DNA of 64,000 nucleotides from Georhizobium profundi (GTDB taxonomy: Bacteria; Pseudomonadota; Alphaproteobacteria; Rhizobiales; Rhizobiaceae). The notes under the pieces were generated by a model, which was not told where the DNA came from, searched no databases, and saw only the letters and a list, made by a program, of their open reading frames with translations. The stretch is taken from positions 2,442,001-2,506,000 of the forward strand of contig NZ_CP032509.1 in NCBI RefSeq assembly GCF_003952725.1, given 5' to 3'. A program made the translations under genes and the position numbers. Below, one piece after another: positions 1 to 8,469 of the stretch (position 1 is its first letter; every line of letters starts with the position of its first letter).

Positions 1-240
1 GACCGTTTCCCAGGCTGGTTTGCGCGACAGCTCTCAAATCAGGTCGATCGCAGTCCGGCTGCCCGCCGGCCGTCGGCAGATGGCATATATACCTTCACGA
101 TCGAGGAGCTGCAGGAGCACAATCGAAGCCTGATCTACTCGATCGGCCACCAGATTTCGCCGTTGATCGGCATTGCTGCAGTGCTCGTTTTCGGCGCGAT
201 CCTCTCCAATTTCACTGATTTTCCACCGCCCATGCCCTGA
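1..240 (+). CDS. Unidentified membrane protein, C-terminal fragment
   Basis: Frame 1 is open from the first base to the TGA at 238-240 and gives about 79 residues; the start lies upstream of the window. The visible part is a polar stretch, then one hydrophobic segment (residues about 55-72, ISPLIGIAAVLVFGAILS), then a short proline-rich tail. It is probably a prophage-encoded or prophage-adjacent membrane-anchored protein. I do not recognise the family. Confidence 0.5.
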   Translation, partial: DRFPGWFARQLSNQVDRSPAARRPSADGIYTFTIEELQEHNRSLIYSIGHQISPLIGIAAVLVFGAILSNFTDFPPPMP

Positions 241-462
241 TCAGAGGGCATTTATCCCGGCCGCACTTGACCCTCCTTACCCCTGCCCATGAGAGGAAAA
301 ACGGAGCCCGCGCGCGACCACGGAAACGCCCACGGATCAGGCGGTCGCCTCGATCCATGGACGCCACGATGGCCGGTGCGAGTAGCTGCGCGGGCACTTG
401 ATCAGGGGCAGGCCGTGACACGGTGGATGACTGCCGGCGAACGGGTGCGGGAGACGCATCCC

Positions 463-707
463 GGTTAGCTTCGGTAAGACACGGTTAGACGGGTTCTAAC
501 CGGATTTCATCAATCAAAACAATGCGGTAAGCCATGCGGTTAGAAGTTAGCCCGGTAAGCAAGAGTTTCATACGCGCGCGCGTGCATACACGCGAGACTA
601 TCTAACCATCTAACTTCTAACCCGTGGGTATATCTTCCTGAAAAGACAGGCATTTCGCGGTTAGATTGTGGTTAGAAACCGATGCGGCGCCGCCGGTCGG
701 TCTAACC
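463..707. repeat. Array of GGTTAGA/TCTAACC heptamers upstream of the terminase genes
   Basis: The stretch between 241 and 735 has no convincing gene but carries eight exact copies of one 7-mer in both orientations. GGTTAGA occurs at 483-489, 538-544, 659-665 and 670-676; TCTAACC occurs at 495-501, 601-607, 616-622 and 701-707. Shorter matches lie at 463-468 and 609-614. The pair at 483-501 is a perfect inverted repeat with a 5-base spacer. Such density in about 225 bases suggests a protein-binding array: a terminase (pac/cos) site, a replication origin or a late-gene operator. Position just before terS favours packaging, but this is inference. Confidence 0.7.
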
Positions 708-735
708 GCCATAGACAATTCGGGATCAATTCACG

Positions 736-1419
736 ATGGCCGACCAGGGCGACGACACGGCAGATCAGAGGTTTTTGACGGCTCACCGGCCGGGCGAAAA
801 TCCCGGCGCGGATCCGGAGCGGCCAGATCCGGAGCGGGCGGCGAAGGTCGGCGATCGGAAGGCGACGGCCGAGGCCGCGATCGAAGACCTGGCGCGGCAG
901 ATCGCCGGCGGCGACGAGGAGGCCGAGGCCGACCAGCTTGACCTGATGCTCGACCCTGACCTGCCCTTGTTCAAGGGGCCGGTGGCGCATGTGGCGAATA
1001 CCATCGAGAGCGCTCGCGGGCGCGGGAGGCCGGTCGGCTCGAAGAACAAGGCCAACCAACTCTTCCGCGATACGCTGATGCGGATGGGCTTCCGGCATCC
1101 CGGCTTGAACCTGGCGGCGCTGGCGAACGCGGATCCGCGCGAGCTGTCCGCCGAGCTCTCGCAGCCGCGATGGGACAAGAAGACGGAGCGGTGGATCGAG
1201 GCGAGCTGTACGCCGGGCGAGGCCATGAAGCTGATCAAGGATGCGAACGCCGAGCTGCTGCCCTACTTCGAGAGCAAGCGCCCGACCGAGGTCCACGTGC
1301 AGCGCCGCGAGCTCGGCGTGTTCATCATGGGCGAGATGGCCATCGACCAGGGCGACGACGAGGGCATGATCGACGTGACCAGGGCGCAAGAGCCGAAGTC
1401 AACGAATTCAGGCACTTAG
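736..1419 (+). CDS. terS: Terminase small subunit (phage DNA packaging)
   Basis: A 227-residue protein. The first ~85 residues are acidic and low complexity; next comes a basic GRGRPVGSKNKAN motif (about residues 95-107) of the GRPxGSKNK type common in phage small terminase subunits, then a helical region and a charged C-terminus. It should recognise phage DNA and hand it to the large subunit. It sits directly downstream of the GGTTAGA array, a plausible recognition site, and is followed by terL after a 366-base gap. Family assignment rests on motif and position; the sequence has no catalytic residues to check. Confidence 0.75.
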   Translation: MADQGDDTADQRFLTAHRPGENPGADPERPDPERAAKVGDRKATAEAAIEDLARQIAGGDEEAEADQLDLMLDPDLPLFKGPVAHVANTIESARGRGRPVGSKNKANQLFRDTLMRMGFRHPGLNLAALANADPRELSAELSQPRWDKKTERWIEASCTPGEAMKLIKDANAELLPYFESKRPTEVHVQRRELGVFIMGEMAIDQGDDEGMIDVTRAQEPKSTNSGT

Positions 1420-1785
1420 CCTTGTGGCAAATGGTGAAGATGACCCACGATCAGGCTATCGCATTGATCCTGTTGCGGAAATGGCCAGTAGCATACTGAT
1501 CTAAAATCAGTAGACCAAGACCGGGTTTCGACCTGGATTGAATGACCCCTCGGCCCTCGCTGGCCTATCGGCGAACCCGGGCCCCCGGTGCCGATCGGCA
1601 GGGGCGGGTGGCCGGCGACGCGGCTTCGAAACTCGCGGACGGCCCTGGTGGGGGGCCTATTCTGCCTCACACACACCTGCCTGAACAGACCGGCGGCACT
1701 CGACCGGTGGCCGGCGGTCTTAGTCTCGACCTCAAGCGGCGGGCGCGGGCACGCGCGATCCGCACGGGTGCCGAGGGTCCAGGGT
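1420..1785. other. terS-terL gap without a confident gene; tRNA-arm-like hairpin
   Basis: This 366-base gap contains a hairpin at 1494-1512 (TACTGA, 7-base loop, TCAGTA) with the geometry of a tRNA anticodon arm, followed by a T-loop-like GGTTTCGACC. No D arm or acceptor pairing can be built around it, and loop position 33 would be C rather than T. The terL frame stays open leftward to an ATG at 1588, but that extension has biased composition and no resemblance to terminases. Another frame opens at 1542 and overlaps terL. I support no gene here. Confidence 0.4.
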
Positions 1786-3375
1786 TTGGGAAATATCAAT
1801 CTGCAGCGCTACAAGCCGCCCGGGCCGGTCGGCGCGGCTTTCATCCAATCGCGCGGGCCGATCGACCTGATCATGGGCCCAGCAGGCAGCGGCAAGACGG
1901 TTGCTTCGGTGGTCAAGGGTCCGTCGCTCGCCTCGAGCTACTTCCCCGTCTGCAAGGATGGGTGGGTGAGGGTGAAGATCGCCTGCATCCGCGACACCTA
2001 TCGCGACTTCGCCCGCACGGCGCTCGCCTCCTGGTACGATGCGTTTCCCGTCTCGCATCCGTTCACGATCAGCCACGAAGGCGGCCAGGATCGGCCGATC
2101 AAGCACAATCTGCGCTGGCGCGCCATGCGCGGAAACCGCGAAGTCACGATCGACCTCATCATGGAAACCGGCGCGATCGGCGACCACAACGTCGAACAGT
2201 TCATCAAGGGCTATGAAGTTTCGGCCGCCTGGCTCAACGAGTGCGACATGCTCGACGAGCGCGTGCCGGGCCTCATGTTCCAGCGAACGGGCCGCTATCC
2301 GAAGGTCGAGGATATCGCACCTTCTGAGCTCGAGCGCGTGTCGCGCGACGGCCGCGAGACCTTCACCAAGATGGGGCTAACCATCGAAGAGGGCGAAACG
2401 ATCCTGCCGCGCATCGTGTGGGGCGATCTCAACCCGCCGGACATCGATAACTGGGTCTATCGCTTCTGCGTCGACCAGAAGACGAAGATGCCGGGTTTCA
2501 ACCTCTTTCGCCAGCCGTCCGGGCTGACCTCTAAGGCCGAGAACCGGGTCGGCAAGCCGCGCTCTTCATACGAGCTCGAGGCAGCAACGCAGCCCGAACA
2601 CATCGTGCGGCGCATGGTGCATGGCGAGTTCGGCTATTCCATGGATGGGAAGCCTGTCTATCCGGAGTTTTCGCTGCACCGGCACGTCGCGGACCAACCT
2701 CTGGATCCTCTGCAGGGCGTCCCGCTCGGCATAGGCCTGGACGCCGGCGGATCGCCGGCCGCGATCATCGGGCAATTTTTGCCGAATGGCTCGCTTCGGC
2801 TGCTTTCCGAGATCTGTGCCGAGCCTGGCACCGGTCCGTCACGCTTTTCCGAGATGATCTATGAAGTTCTCTCTTCACGCTTCCCCGGGATGCCTGTGTC
2901 CGAGGCATGGGGCGATCCGTCGGCGTTTTGGGGTGCGGATCGGCAGAATGGCGAGCTTGCCTTCATGGAAACCGTGGCGCGTGCGCTGTCGATCAACATC
3001 TTGCCGGCGCCGTCGAACGAACCGGCAATTCGGCAGGAAAGCGTGCGCTGGTATCTTGCCAAGACGATCGACGCCACGACGGAAGGCATGCTGATCTGCC
3101 CGACGATGACGACGATCATTGCCGGCTTCGCCGCTCACTACAAGCTGACGAAACAGGCCTCGGCTGGTAATACTGACATCCTGGCCGTGGTGAAGAACCG
3201 GTATTCGCACCCGCATGACGGCCTGCAGTATTTGACGCTGGGCCATCGCGGACGCGCCGGCGTTATCCAGGACGGCTCCGGCCTCGGCAGGCCGAACAAC
3301 GTGATCGGTCTTGGCCAGCGGCGCGGTCTTGCCCAGCCAAAGGCAAAATCGGACTTCGACGTGTGGAGCGTCTGA
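1786..3375 (+). CDS. terL: Terminase large subunit (ATPase/nuclease)
   Basis: The motor that drives DNA into the prohead and cuts it at headful or cos ends. With a TTG start at 1786 the protein is about 529 residues and begins GNINLQRYKPPGPVG. The Walker A motif GPAGSGKT is at residues 31-38. The C-terminal nuclease domain starts near GLDAGGSPAA (about 318), with further acidic positions in WGDPSAFWGAD and HDGLQYL. The frame is open further left (ATG 1588, GTG 1768), but those residues do not look like terminase. The stop overlaps the next start (GTG at 3363). Confidence 0.9.
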   Translation: MGNINLQRYKPPGPVGAAFIQSRGPIDLIMGPAGSGKTVASVVKGPSLASSYFPVCKDGWVRVKIACIRDTYRDFARTALASWYDAFPVSHPFTISHEGGQDRPIKHNLRWRAMRGNREVTIDLIMETGAIGDHNVEQFIKGYEVSAAWLNECDMLDERVPGLMFQRTGRYPKVEDIAPSELERVSRDGRETFTKMGLTIEEGETILPRIVWGDLNPPDIDNWVYRFCVDQKTKMPGFNLFRQPSGLTSKAENRVGKPRSSYELEAATQPEHIVRRMVHGEFGYSMDGKPVYPEFSLHRHVADQPLDPLQGVPLGIGLDAGGSPAAIIGQFLPNGSLRLLSEICAEPGTGPSRFSEMIYEVLSSRFPGMPVSEAWGDPSAFWGADRQNGELAFMETVARALSINILPAPSNEPAIRQESVRWYLAKTIDATTEGMLICPTMTTIIAGFAAHYKLTKQASAGNTDILAVVKNRYSHPHDGLQYLTLGHRGRAGVIQDGSGLGRPNNVIGLGQRRGLAQPKAKSDFDVWSV

Positions 3376-3857
3376 CCGTCACGGCGCCGGCATCGTTCGA
3401 CGATTGCCTCGAGGCGGCCGCGCCGTCGCGGTTCATTCGCCAGGCGCAGATCCTGATGCGGCTGAAATCCGACACGCTGGCGATCCGCGAGGGCGATGCG
3501 CTACTCGCCGTCGCCTATCTGTGGCCTCACTCCGACAGCGAGCGCGAGCTTTGCCTTGCCCTTCGACCAGCTGCCCGGCCGCACCTGGTCGCGCTTTGCC
3601 GCTTCGCTCACTTGACGCTTTCCCGCCTCGCCCATGCTGGCATCACGGTTTCGGCGCGTATCTCGCCGGGGCATCGGGCAGGCGAGCGCATGGCGCGCCT
3701 CGTCGGCATGTCCCCGGATCCTTCGTCGTCGGGCCTCTGGATGATCAAGGGGATCGTAGATGACGCAAGTGGTCGGACAGCTGTTCGGAGGCGGTCAGAA
3801 CAAGGCGGCAGCGCGCGAGGCGGCCCAGAGCCGCGAATTGCAGCGCATCGCGAATGA
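3363..3857 (+). CDS. gp13-like internal protein with acetyltransferase-like fold (DUF2833 type)
   Basis: A 164-residue protein starting at a GTG inside the end of terL. It has the layout of the small GNAT-like proteins (DUF2833; T7 gp13 group) next to terminase and portal genes of T7-like phages: a short N-terminal FDDCLEAAAPSRF segment, a strand with LAIREGDALLAVAYLW, and GHRAGERMARLVGM near the end. The role in such phages is in assembly or as a minor internal protein. The last third overlaps the next gene by 98 bases in another frame, so the true C-terminus is the least certain part. Assignment is by position and general pattern. Confidence 0.55.
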   Translation: MERLTVTAPASFDDCLEAAAPSRFIRQAQILMRLKSDTLAIREGDALLAVAYLWPHSDSERELCLALRPAARPHLVALCRFAHLTLSRLAHAGITVSARISPGHRAGERMARLVGMSPDPSSSGLWMIKGIVDDASGRTAVRRRSEQGGSARGGPEPRIAAHRE

Positions 3858-3978
3858 CCGCCAGCTGGCGGATGCCGGCCGGGGCGACGCCGAAAGCACG
3901 ATCAGCCGGCGCCGGCCTCGCGGCCGTCGCCTCTTCGAAGACGCCGAAGCGGCGCTTCCGAGCACGTTGGGCGGCTGA
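3760..3978 (+). CDS. Small conserved phage head-region protein
   Basis: A 72-residue polar protein beginning MTQVVGQLFGGGQNKAA and ending in a basic RRRPRGRRLF block and a PSTLGG tail. Similar small proteins with a glycine-rich start and an RRPRGRRL motif occur just before the portal gene in other alphaproteobacterial podoviruses. No enzymatic motif is visible. The start ATG at 3760 is preceded by AGGGGAT. It ends 5 bases before the portal start, so it is almost certainly co-translated. Function is unknown; a minor head or connector-associated role is a guess from position. Confidence 0.65.
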   Translation: MTQVVGQLFGGGQNKAAAREAAQSRELQRIANDRQLADAGRGDAESTISRRRPRGRRLFEDAEAALPSTLGG

Positions 3979-3983
3979 TCAGG

Positions 3984-5579
3984 ATGCAGTTTTCCGCGAT
4001 CAAGACCCGCAGCGACAAGATCTGGTCGAAGCGCGCACCATGGGATGCGCTTTACCGAGAGGCCTATGATTTCGCGGTGCCGATGCGCCGTCCAGGCGGC
4101 GATAGCAGCCAGGGCCTGCCACCCTCGAAGCTCTTCGACATGACCGCCCCGATGTCCGCGATGTTCTTCGCGGGCAATCTGCAACGCGATCTTTTTCCGT
4201 CGGGTCAGCCGACTTTCACGCTTGAGACCGGACCCGTCGCCGCCATGGCGATCGGTGCTGAAGGCGTCAAAGTCTATGATCGCTTTCTGCACAGCACGGC
4301 CAAGCTCATTCACCCGTTCTTCCTGGCGGGGGATTGGGATACGGCGATCCACGAAATGTGCATCGACCTGGCCGTCGGCACCGGCGCGATCATTCCGCTC
4401 AAGGGCAACCGCGACAACCCGGTTCATTTCGCCTGCATCCCTTTCGATCAGCTCGCGATCGGCGTCGATGCATGGGGCCGCGTGGTGCATGTGTCCTGGA
4501 AACAGATCTTCGAGATCGGTCAGATCGTCGAAAACTGGCCGAATGGCACCTATCCGGAAGACTTCAAGAACAAGGCCAAGTCGAGCCCGACGGATGAAAT
4601 CGAGCTCCGGCAGGATTTCGTCAAGGATCCGCAGCGCGGCTGGCACTTCTTCGCCTTCATCCCGGCGCATCATCAGCACATCACGCATGAGCGCTATCGC
4701 ACTCAGCCGATCGCCGTGCCGCGCTACTACCGCGTTCCAGGCGAAGCCTATGGGCGCGGCGTCATCCTGACAGCGTTGCCGTCGATCAAGACGCTGAACA
4801 AGGCGCAGGAGCTGGCGCTAAAGTCGGCAGCCATCAACATGCTCGGCATTTGGGGATATCGGGCCGGCGGTACGTTCAATCCGGACACGGTGCGCGTCGG
4901 ACCTGGCGAATTCTGGCCGATGCAGTCGACCGGCGGCATTCTCGGTCCGGACGTCCAGCGCATCGATCCGGCTTCCGGCCGCATGGATATCGCCAAGCTG
5001 ATCATCGGCGACATGCAGGAACAGGTGAAAAACGCCATGTTCGACACGCGGTTGCCGGACTACCAAGGCACGCCGCGTTCGGCGAGCGAGATCGCGGGAC
5101 GCCTGCGGCAGAAGGCAGACGTGCATATCGGCGCTTTCGGCCGTCTGGTGCGTGAGATCATGCCGGTTGTCGTGCCGCGCGTGGCCGAAATCCTCTACGA
5201 TCTCGGCTTCCTTCCACAGATGCCGTTCACGATCGACGAGCTCCTGGTGTCGATCAAGGTGCAGTCGCCCATGGCGGCGGCGCTCAATGCGGACCGGCTG
5301 GCCTCGATCGCCAACTACATCGAGTTCGTCGGTGCCGTCGCCGGGCCCGAGAGCGTCGAGCTCTACGCCAATATCGACAAGATGCTCGAACGTGTCGGTG
5401 ATGGGCTGCAGATCGACAAGGAGCTGATCCCGACCGAAGGCGAGCGCGCCCAGATCGAGCAGCGTATCCAGCAGCGCAAGGCCGCCCAGATAGCCGAGAT
5501 GTTCGGCGCCAAGATGGCCGAGCAGGCACCCCAGGCAATGATGCAGGCGGCCATGCAGCCGCAAAGGCAGGCAGCGTGA
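3984..5579 (+). CDS. Portal (head-to-tail connector) protein, T7 gp8 family
   Basis: A 531-residue protein forming the dodecameric ring at the unique capsid vertex through which DNA enters and leaves. The N-terminus (KTRSDKIWSKRAPWDALYREAYDFAVP) and the motif LFDMTAPMSAMFFAGNLQRDLFP are typical of the head-tail connector family (Pfam Head-tail_con). Length agrees with T7 gp8 (about 536). A glutamine/alanine-rich C-terminal helix ends the protein. The stop TGA overlaps the GTG of the next gene (GTGA at 5576-5579), showing translational coupling. Confidence 0.92.
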   Translation: MQFSAIKTRSDKIWSKRAPWDALYREAYDFAVPMRRPGGDSSQGLPPSKLFDMTAPMSAMFFAGNLQRDLFPSGQPTFTLETGPVAAMAIGAEGVKVYDRFLHSTAKLIHPFFLAGDWDTAIHEMCIDLAVGTGAIIPLKGNRDNPVHFACIPFDQLAIGVDAWGRVVHVSWKQIFEIGQIVENWPNGTYPEDFKNKAKSSPTDEIELRQDFVKDPQRGWHFFAFIPAHHQHITHERYRTQPIAVPRYYRVPGEAYGRGVILTALPSIKTLNKAQELALKSAAINMLGIWGYRAGGTFNPDTVRVGPGEFWPMQSTGGILGPDVQRIDPASGRMDIAKLIIGDMQEQVKNAMFDTRLPDYQGTPRSASEIAGRLRQKADVHIGAFGRLVREIMPVVVPRVAEILYDLGFLPQMPFTIDELLVSIKVQSPMAAALNADRLASIANYIEFVGAVAGPESVELYANIDKMLERVGDGLQIDKELIPTEGERAQIEQRIQQRKAAQIAEMFGAKMAEQAPQAMMQAAMQPQRQAA

Positions 5580-5953
5580 GCGGCGGCCCGATGTTTTCGC
5601 CGCGCGATGCGCAGCCGCTGGATCTGATGCTCAAGTCGATCGGCGGCGAGGGGTGGGACGGGATCGAAGGTCTCATCAACCCGCCCGAGATGCCGAGCGA
5701 ATATCAGCCCGACGAGATGGTGGCGATGTTCCTCGCGGGCATGGCGCGCAGCCATGAAGGCCGGATGACCATCGAATGGCTGATGGACATCACGCTGCGA
5801 CGCCCGCTGCGCGTCACAGGCAGGAGTTTCGAGGAAACAGCGCTTCTCTGTGCAGCCCGGCAAGGCAGCAATGGCGTTGGCGAAGCTGTCCTCAAAGCGA
5901 TCGCACTTGGCGATCGTCTGATTTCGCAACGGCAACATGGAGCTCGCCGATGA
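5576..5953 (+). CDS. Hypothetical phage protein between portal and scaffold
   Basis: A 125-residue protein starting at a GTG that overlaps the portal stop. It has an aspartate/proline-rich first third (PPEMPSEYQPDEMVAMFLAGMARS) and a helical second half (TIEWLMDITLRRPLRV). No known catalytic motif is seen. The 3' end overlaps the scaffold start by ATGA at 5950-5953, so it belongs to the same translationally coupled block. A head-assembly role is suggested only by position. Confidence 0.7.
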   Translation: MSGGPMFSPRDAQPLDLMLKSIGGEGWDGIEGLINPPEMPSEYQPDEMVAMFLAGMARSHEGRMTIEWLMDITLRRPLRVTGRSFEETALLCAARQGSNGVGEAVLKAIALGDRLISQRQHGARR

Positions 5954-6903
5954 AAAACCTGATCGATCGTATATTGCGCGCGCCGCCCGGCGAGGGTGAC
6001 GGCGCAGCGCCAGCCGGTGGCGCGGATCCCGCCGCCAATGGCGCGCCGCCCGCGGCAGGCGCTGGTGATCCGCCGGCGCCAAACTCTACAGATCCCGCCG
6101 GGGCTCCATCCGGCGGCGAACCTCCCGCCGGCGGTGCAAAACCTGATGGTGGCGCTGGCACCCCGCCGGCGGGAGCGTTTTACAAGCCCGATGGCCTGCC
6201 TGACCATTTGCTCGGCAAGTCCGATCGCGAGACAATCGACAACATGAAAAAGGCGCTGGATGGCTATCGCCAGCGCGACAATGAGCGTGGCGCGCCGACC
6301 GACGTCGAGAGCTACGCGAAATTTGGCGACGACCTGCCGGATCTGATCAAGCCGCACGTGGCCGAGATCTCGAACGATCCCTTCTTCAACAAGATGGCGG
6401 CCAAGGCGCTCGAGCGCGGCATGCCGGTGAAGGAGTTCCAGGCGACCGTTACGGACTTCATGAATTATGCGGCCGAGGCTGGCTTCCTCGAGCCGCCCGT
6501 CGACGTCGAAGCCGAGAAGGCCGCATTGACGCCGGAGAACGCCAAGCATCTACCGGCGGCTGAGCAGAAAGTCGCGCGCGAGCAGCGCATGAACGACAAT
6601 TTCGCCTGGCTCGATCAGCTCGCCGCGCGCAGTGACGGAACGGGCATTCCGTCGGATGTGGCCGACTATGCCAAGACGATGCTCGGCGACAGCGCCAAAG
6701 GCCATATGCTGATCGAATTCATGCGGGCGCAGTCTGGCGGTGGACAGGGGCCGTTGCCAGGCGACGGAGGGAAGGTGACAGGCGATGCCCGCGCCGAGCT
6801 GCAGCGCCGTTCGGCCTTGCCGGAAAACACGCCCGGCGATGCCAAGTTCGACAAGGCCTGCCATGACAAGCTGATGGCCGACTATCAGAAGCTCATCCCT
6901 TGA
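5950..6903 (+). CDS. Capsid assembly (scaffolding) protein
   Basis: A 317-residue protein read from the ATG at 5950, which overlaps the preceding stop as ATGA; the frame is open upstream but that part is antisense-like in composition. Residues 12-75 are a proline/alanine/glycine linker. The rest is charged and helical (SDRETIDNMKKALDGYRQRD, the NDPFFNKMAAKALERGMPVKEFQ region), as in scaffold proteins of T7-like phages. It would template prohead assembly and then leave. Position between portal and major capsid is the canonical one. Sequence alone would not prove the role. Confidence 0.8.
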   Translation: MKNLIDRILRAPPGEGDGAAPAGGADPAANGAPPAAGAGDPPAPNSTDPAGAPSGGEPPAGGAKPDGGAGTPPAGAFYKPDGLPDHLLGKSDRETIDNMKKALDGYRQRDNERGAPTDVESYAKFGDDLPDLIKPHVAEISNDPFFNKMAAKALERGMPVKEFQATVTDFMNYAAEAGFLEPPVDVEAEKAALTPENAKHLPAAEQKVAREQRMNDNFAWLDQLAARSDGTGIPSDVADYAKTMLGDSAKGHMLIEFMRAQSGGGQGPLPGDGGKVTGDARAELQRRSALPENTPGDAKFDKACHDKLMADYQKLIP

Positions 6904-6939
6904 GCGCCGCAGCTCACACATCGCGCACTTGACGCATCT

Positions 6940-6973
6940 CCGCCGGTGGCAGGCTCGACCTTGCTACCGGCGG
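6940..6973 (+). promoter_or_regulatory. Strong hairpin between scaffold and major capsid genes
   Basis: CCGCCGGTGGCA at 6940-6951 pairs with TGCTACCGGCGG at 6962-6973, 12 pairs with one G-U, leaving a 10-base loop. No T-run follows, so it is not an ordinary terminator. It lies in the 178-base untranslated gap before the capsid gene and may be an mRNA processing or 5'-end stabilising element. Confidence 0.5.
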
Positions 6974-7081
6974 AAGCGACCCGGCCAGAGCGGCGACTAT
7001 CCTTCACAGGACCCGCTGCCAGGCGCCGGCTAATCGGGCCACCCGGTGATCTCGTCAATCATCAACAGGGGTTCTCCCGAA

Positions 7082-8044
7082 ATGACTACCCAAGCACCAA
7101 ATTGGTATCGCGAAATCATCCGCGACAAAGTCCGCGCCCGCTACCAGGCAATGGGCGGCTATCTCGACGGCACGATGTCGCGCGGCGACGGCGGCGCCGG
7201 CGTGATCAAGTTCCCGGTCATCGGCCGCGTCGAGGCTTACGAGCTGTCCGGATCGATCCAGAAGGTCAAGAACACCAACCCGAACCTCGACATGATCACG
7301 GTCATGATCCGCGATTTCGAGGCGTCGGCCTGGATGCGCGTCCAGGATGCCCGTCGGCAGGGTCCGAACGAGCAGGCCGCAGTCGGCAAGCAGCTTTCGA
7401 ATGCGATCCGTCGCCAGAAAGACAAGCTGAAGCTGGAAGCTTTGCGCACCTTCGCTGATGGAACCTCTGCGCTGCAGGACGCACCGCAGACGGTTCAGAC
7501 CATCGGCGACGGTTCGGAAGTAATCGACGTGCTGCACGCGCTTCAGGCGGTTGACGCCATCCGTGGCACGGGTGCCGAGGACGAGGTTTTCTGGCCGATC
7601 CCGGAAAGCTGGTTCACGCAGCTCATGATGTACAAAGAATTCGCCAATGCCGATTATGTCGGCTCGGCAGATCTTCCTTTCGCCAAGGCGGCCAATGTCC
7701 GCAAGCGCACCTGGCGCAACATCCACGTGATGACGCTGCCGAACGAGTACTTCACCGACGGCACCGGCGCGAACGGCACAGGGACCAGCGGCAACGCTTT
7801 CGACCCGTCCGGCTATGTCGACACGTACATGTGGGCCATGGATGCTGTCGGCAACGAGGCGGAATGGGATCAGGAAAACATGTCCCTGACCACCCATGCC
7901 GACTATGAGGGCTCGCCGATGCTCGGCAAGGTCGGGCTCTCCGGAAACTCGGTCGGGATCCTGCCGGAAGGCGTGAAGCGTCTTCGCTTCAAGGGGATCA
8001 ACAACGCCGCCCGCATCCCGGTCCTCACCGAAACCGTCGCCTAA
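7082..8044 (+). CDS. Major capsid protein
   Basis: A 320-residue protein that should form the icosahedral shell. It is read from the ATG at 7082, which has AGGGG at about 7067-7071; an ATG 36 bases upstream is in frame but lacks a better ribosome site. The N-terminus (APNWYREIIRDKVRARYQAMGGYLDGTM) and the region FPVIGRVEAYELSG resemble podovirus coat proteins of the large phage-capsid group. Gene order (portal, scaffold, coat) is decisive. It is set off by hairpins on both sides, consistent with a need for high expression. Confidence 0.88.
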   Translation: MTTQAPNWYREIIRDKVRARYQAMGGYLDGTMSRGDGGAGVIKFPVIGRVEAYELSGSIQKVKNTNPNLDMITVMIRDFEASAWMRVQDARRQGPNEQAAVGKQLSNAIRRQKDKLKLEALRTFADGTSALQDAPQTVQTIGDGSEVIDVLHALQAVDAIRGTGAEDEVFWPIPESWFTQLMMYKEFANADYVGSADLPFAKAANVRKRTWRNIHVMTLPNEYFTDGTGANGTGTSGNAFDPSGYVDTYMWAMDAVGNEAEWDQENMSLTTHADYEGSPMLGKVGLSGNSVGILPEGVKRLRFKGINNAARIPVLTETVA

Positions 8045-8058
8045 TCATCGCGATCGTC

Positions 8059-8079
8059 GCCGGCGGCTTGTCCGCCGGC
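8059..8079 (+). terminator. Hairpin after the major capsid gene
   Basis: GCCGGCGG (8059-8066) and CCGCCGGC (8072-8079) form a perfect 8-base stem with a 5-base loop, 14 bases after the capsid stop. A C/T-rich stretch follows but no clean T-run, so it may be a partial terminator or an RNA-stabilising 3' hairpin. Confidence 0.5.
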
Positions 8080-8104
8080 ACGTCCCCCTTCACGGAGCAA
8101 GCCA

Positions 8105-8407
8105 ATGGCACACTCGAAAAAAGCGCTTTCGCGCTACGCGACGTCGGATCTCGGCGGCACCAACCAGACGAACTTCTACGTCTACTCCACCAACAGCACG
8201 GCAGCGGAAGTGCTGACTGCCGGCTACTTCAACGCCAGCCGGCCGACGCTGAAAAAGTCCGATGTCATCCACGCCGTCGTCGACAAGGACGGCACGCCGG
8301 ACATCCTGATGCTGCTCGTCACGGCCGTGCCGGCGACCGGCAACGTCACCGTCGCCGCTCAGACCGGCGCGACGGCTGCGGTCGAAGCGACCTATCCCAA
8401 CGCCTGA
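8105..8407 (+). CDS. Probable head decoration protein
   Basis: A 100-residue protein, rich in Thr, Ala, Val and Asn, without cysteines or charged clusters; the second half (HAVVDKDGTPDILMLLVTAVPATGNVTVAA) looks all-beta. It lies alone between a hairpin after the capsid gene and a terminator at 8416-8450, so it is likely made in similar amount to the capsid. Small beta proteins directly after the coat gene are often decoration or head-stabilising proteins. That is inference from position and composition; no family is recognised. Confidence 0.55.
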   Translation: MAHSKKALSRYATSDLGGTNQTNFYVYSTNSTAAEVLTAGYFNASRPTLKKSDVIHAVVDKDGTPDILMLLVTAVPATGNVTVAAQTGATAAVEATYPNA

Positions 8408-8415
8408 TGCAGAAC

Positions 8416-8450
8416 GGCGGCGCCTGACCAGGGCGCCGCCGCCTTCCTTT
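8416..8450 (+). terminator. Rho-independent terminator after the capsid block
   Basis: GGCGGCGCC (8416-8424) and GGCGCCGCC (8432-8440) form a 9-base perfect stem with a 7-base loop, followed by a pyrimidine-rich stretch with T-runs. It separates the head genes from the tail genes. Confidence 0.65.
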
Positions 8451-8469
8451 CTCGCGGGGCACGGCGCGG

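Noticed and set aside
1494..1566. A complete tRNA gene between terS and terL
   Set aside because: Only an anticodon-arm-like hairpin and a T-loop-like string are present; no D arm, no acceptor stem, and C at position 33.
1588..1785. In-frame N-terminal extension of the large terminase from ATG 1588
   Set aside because: The extra ~66 residues are rich in Arg, Gly and Pro, and unlike terminases; family similarity begins at about 1786 with Walker A at the usual distance.
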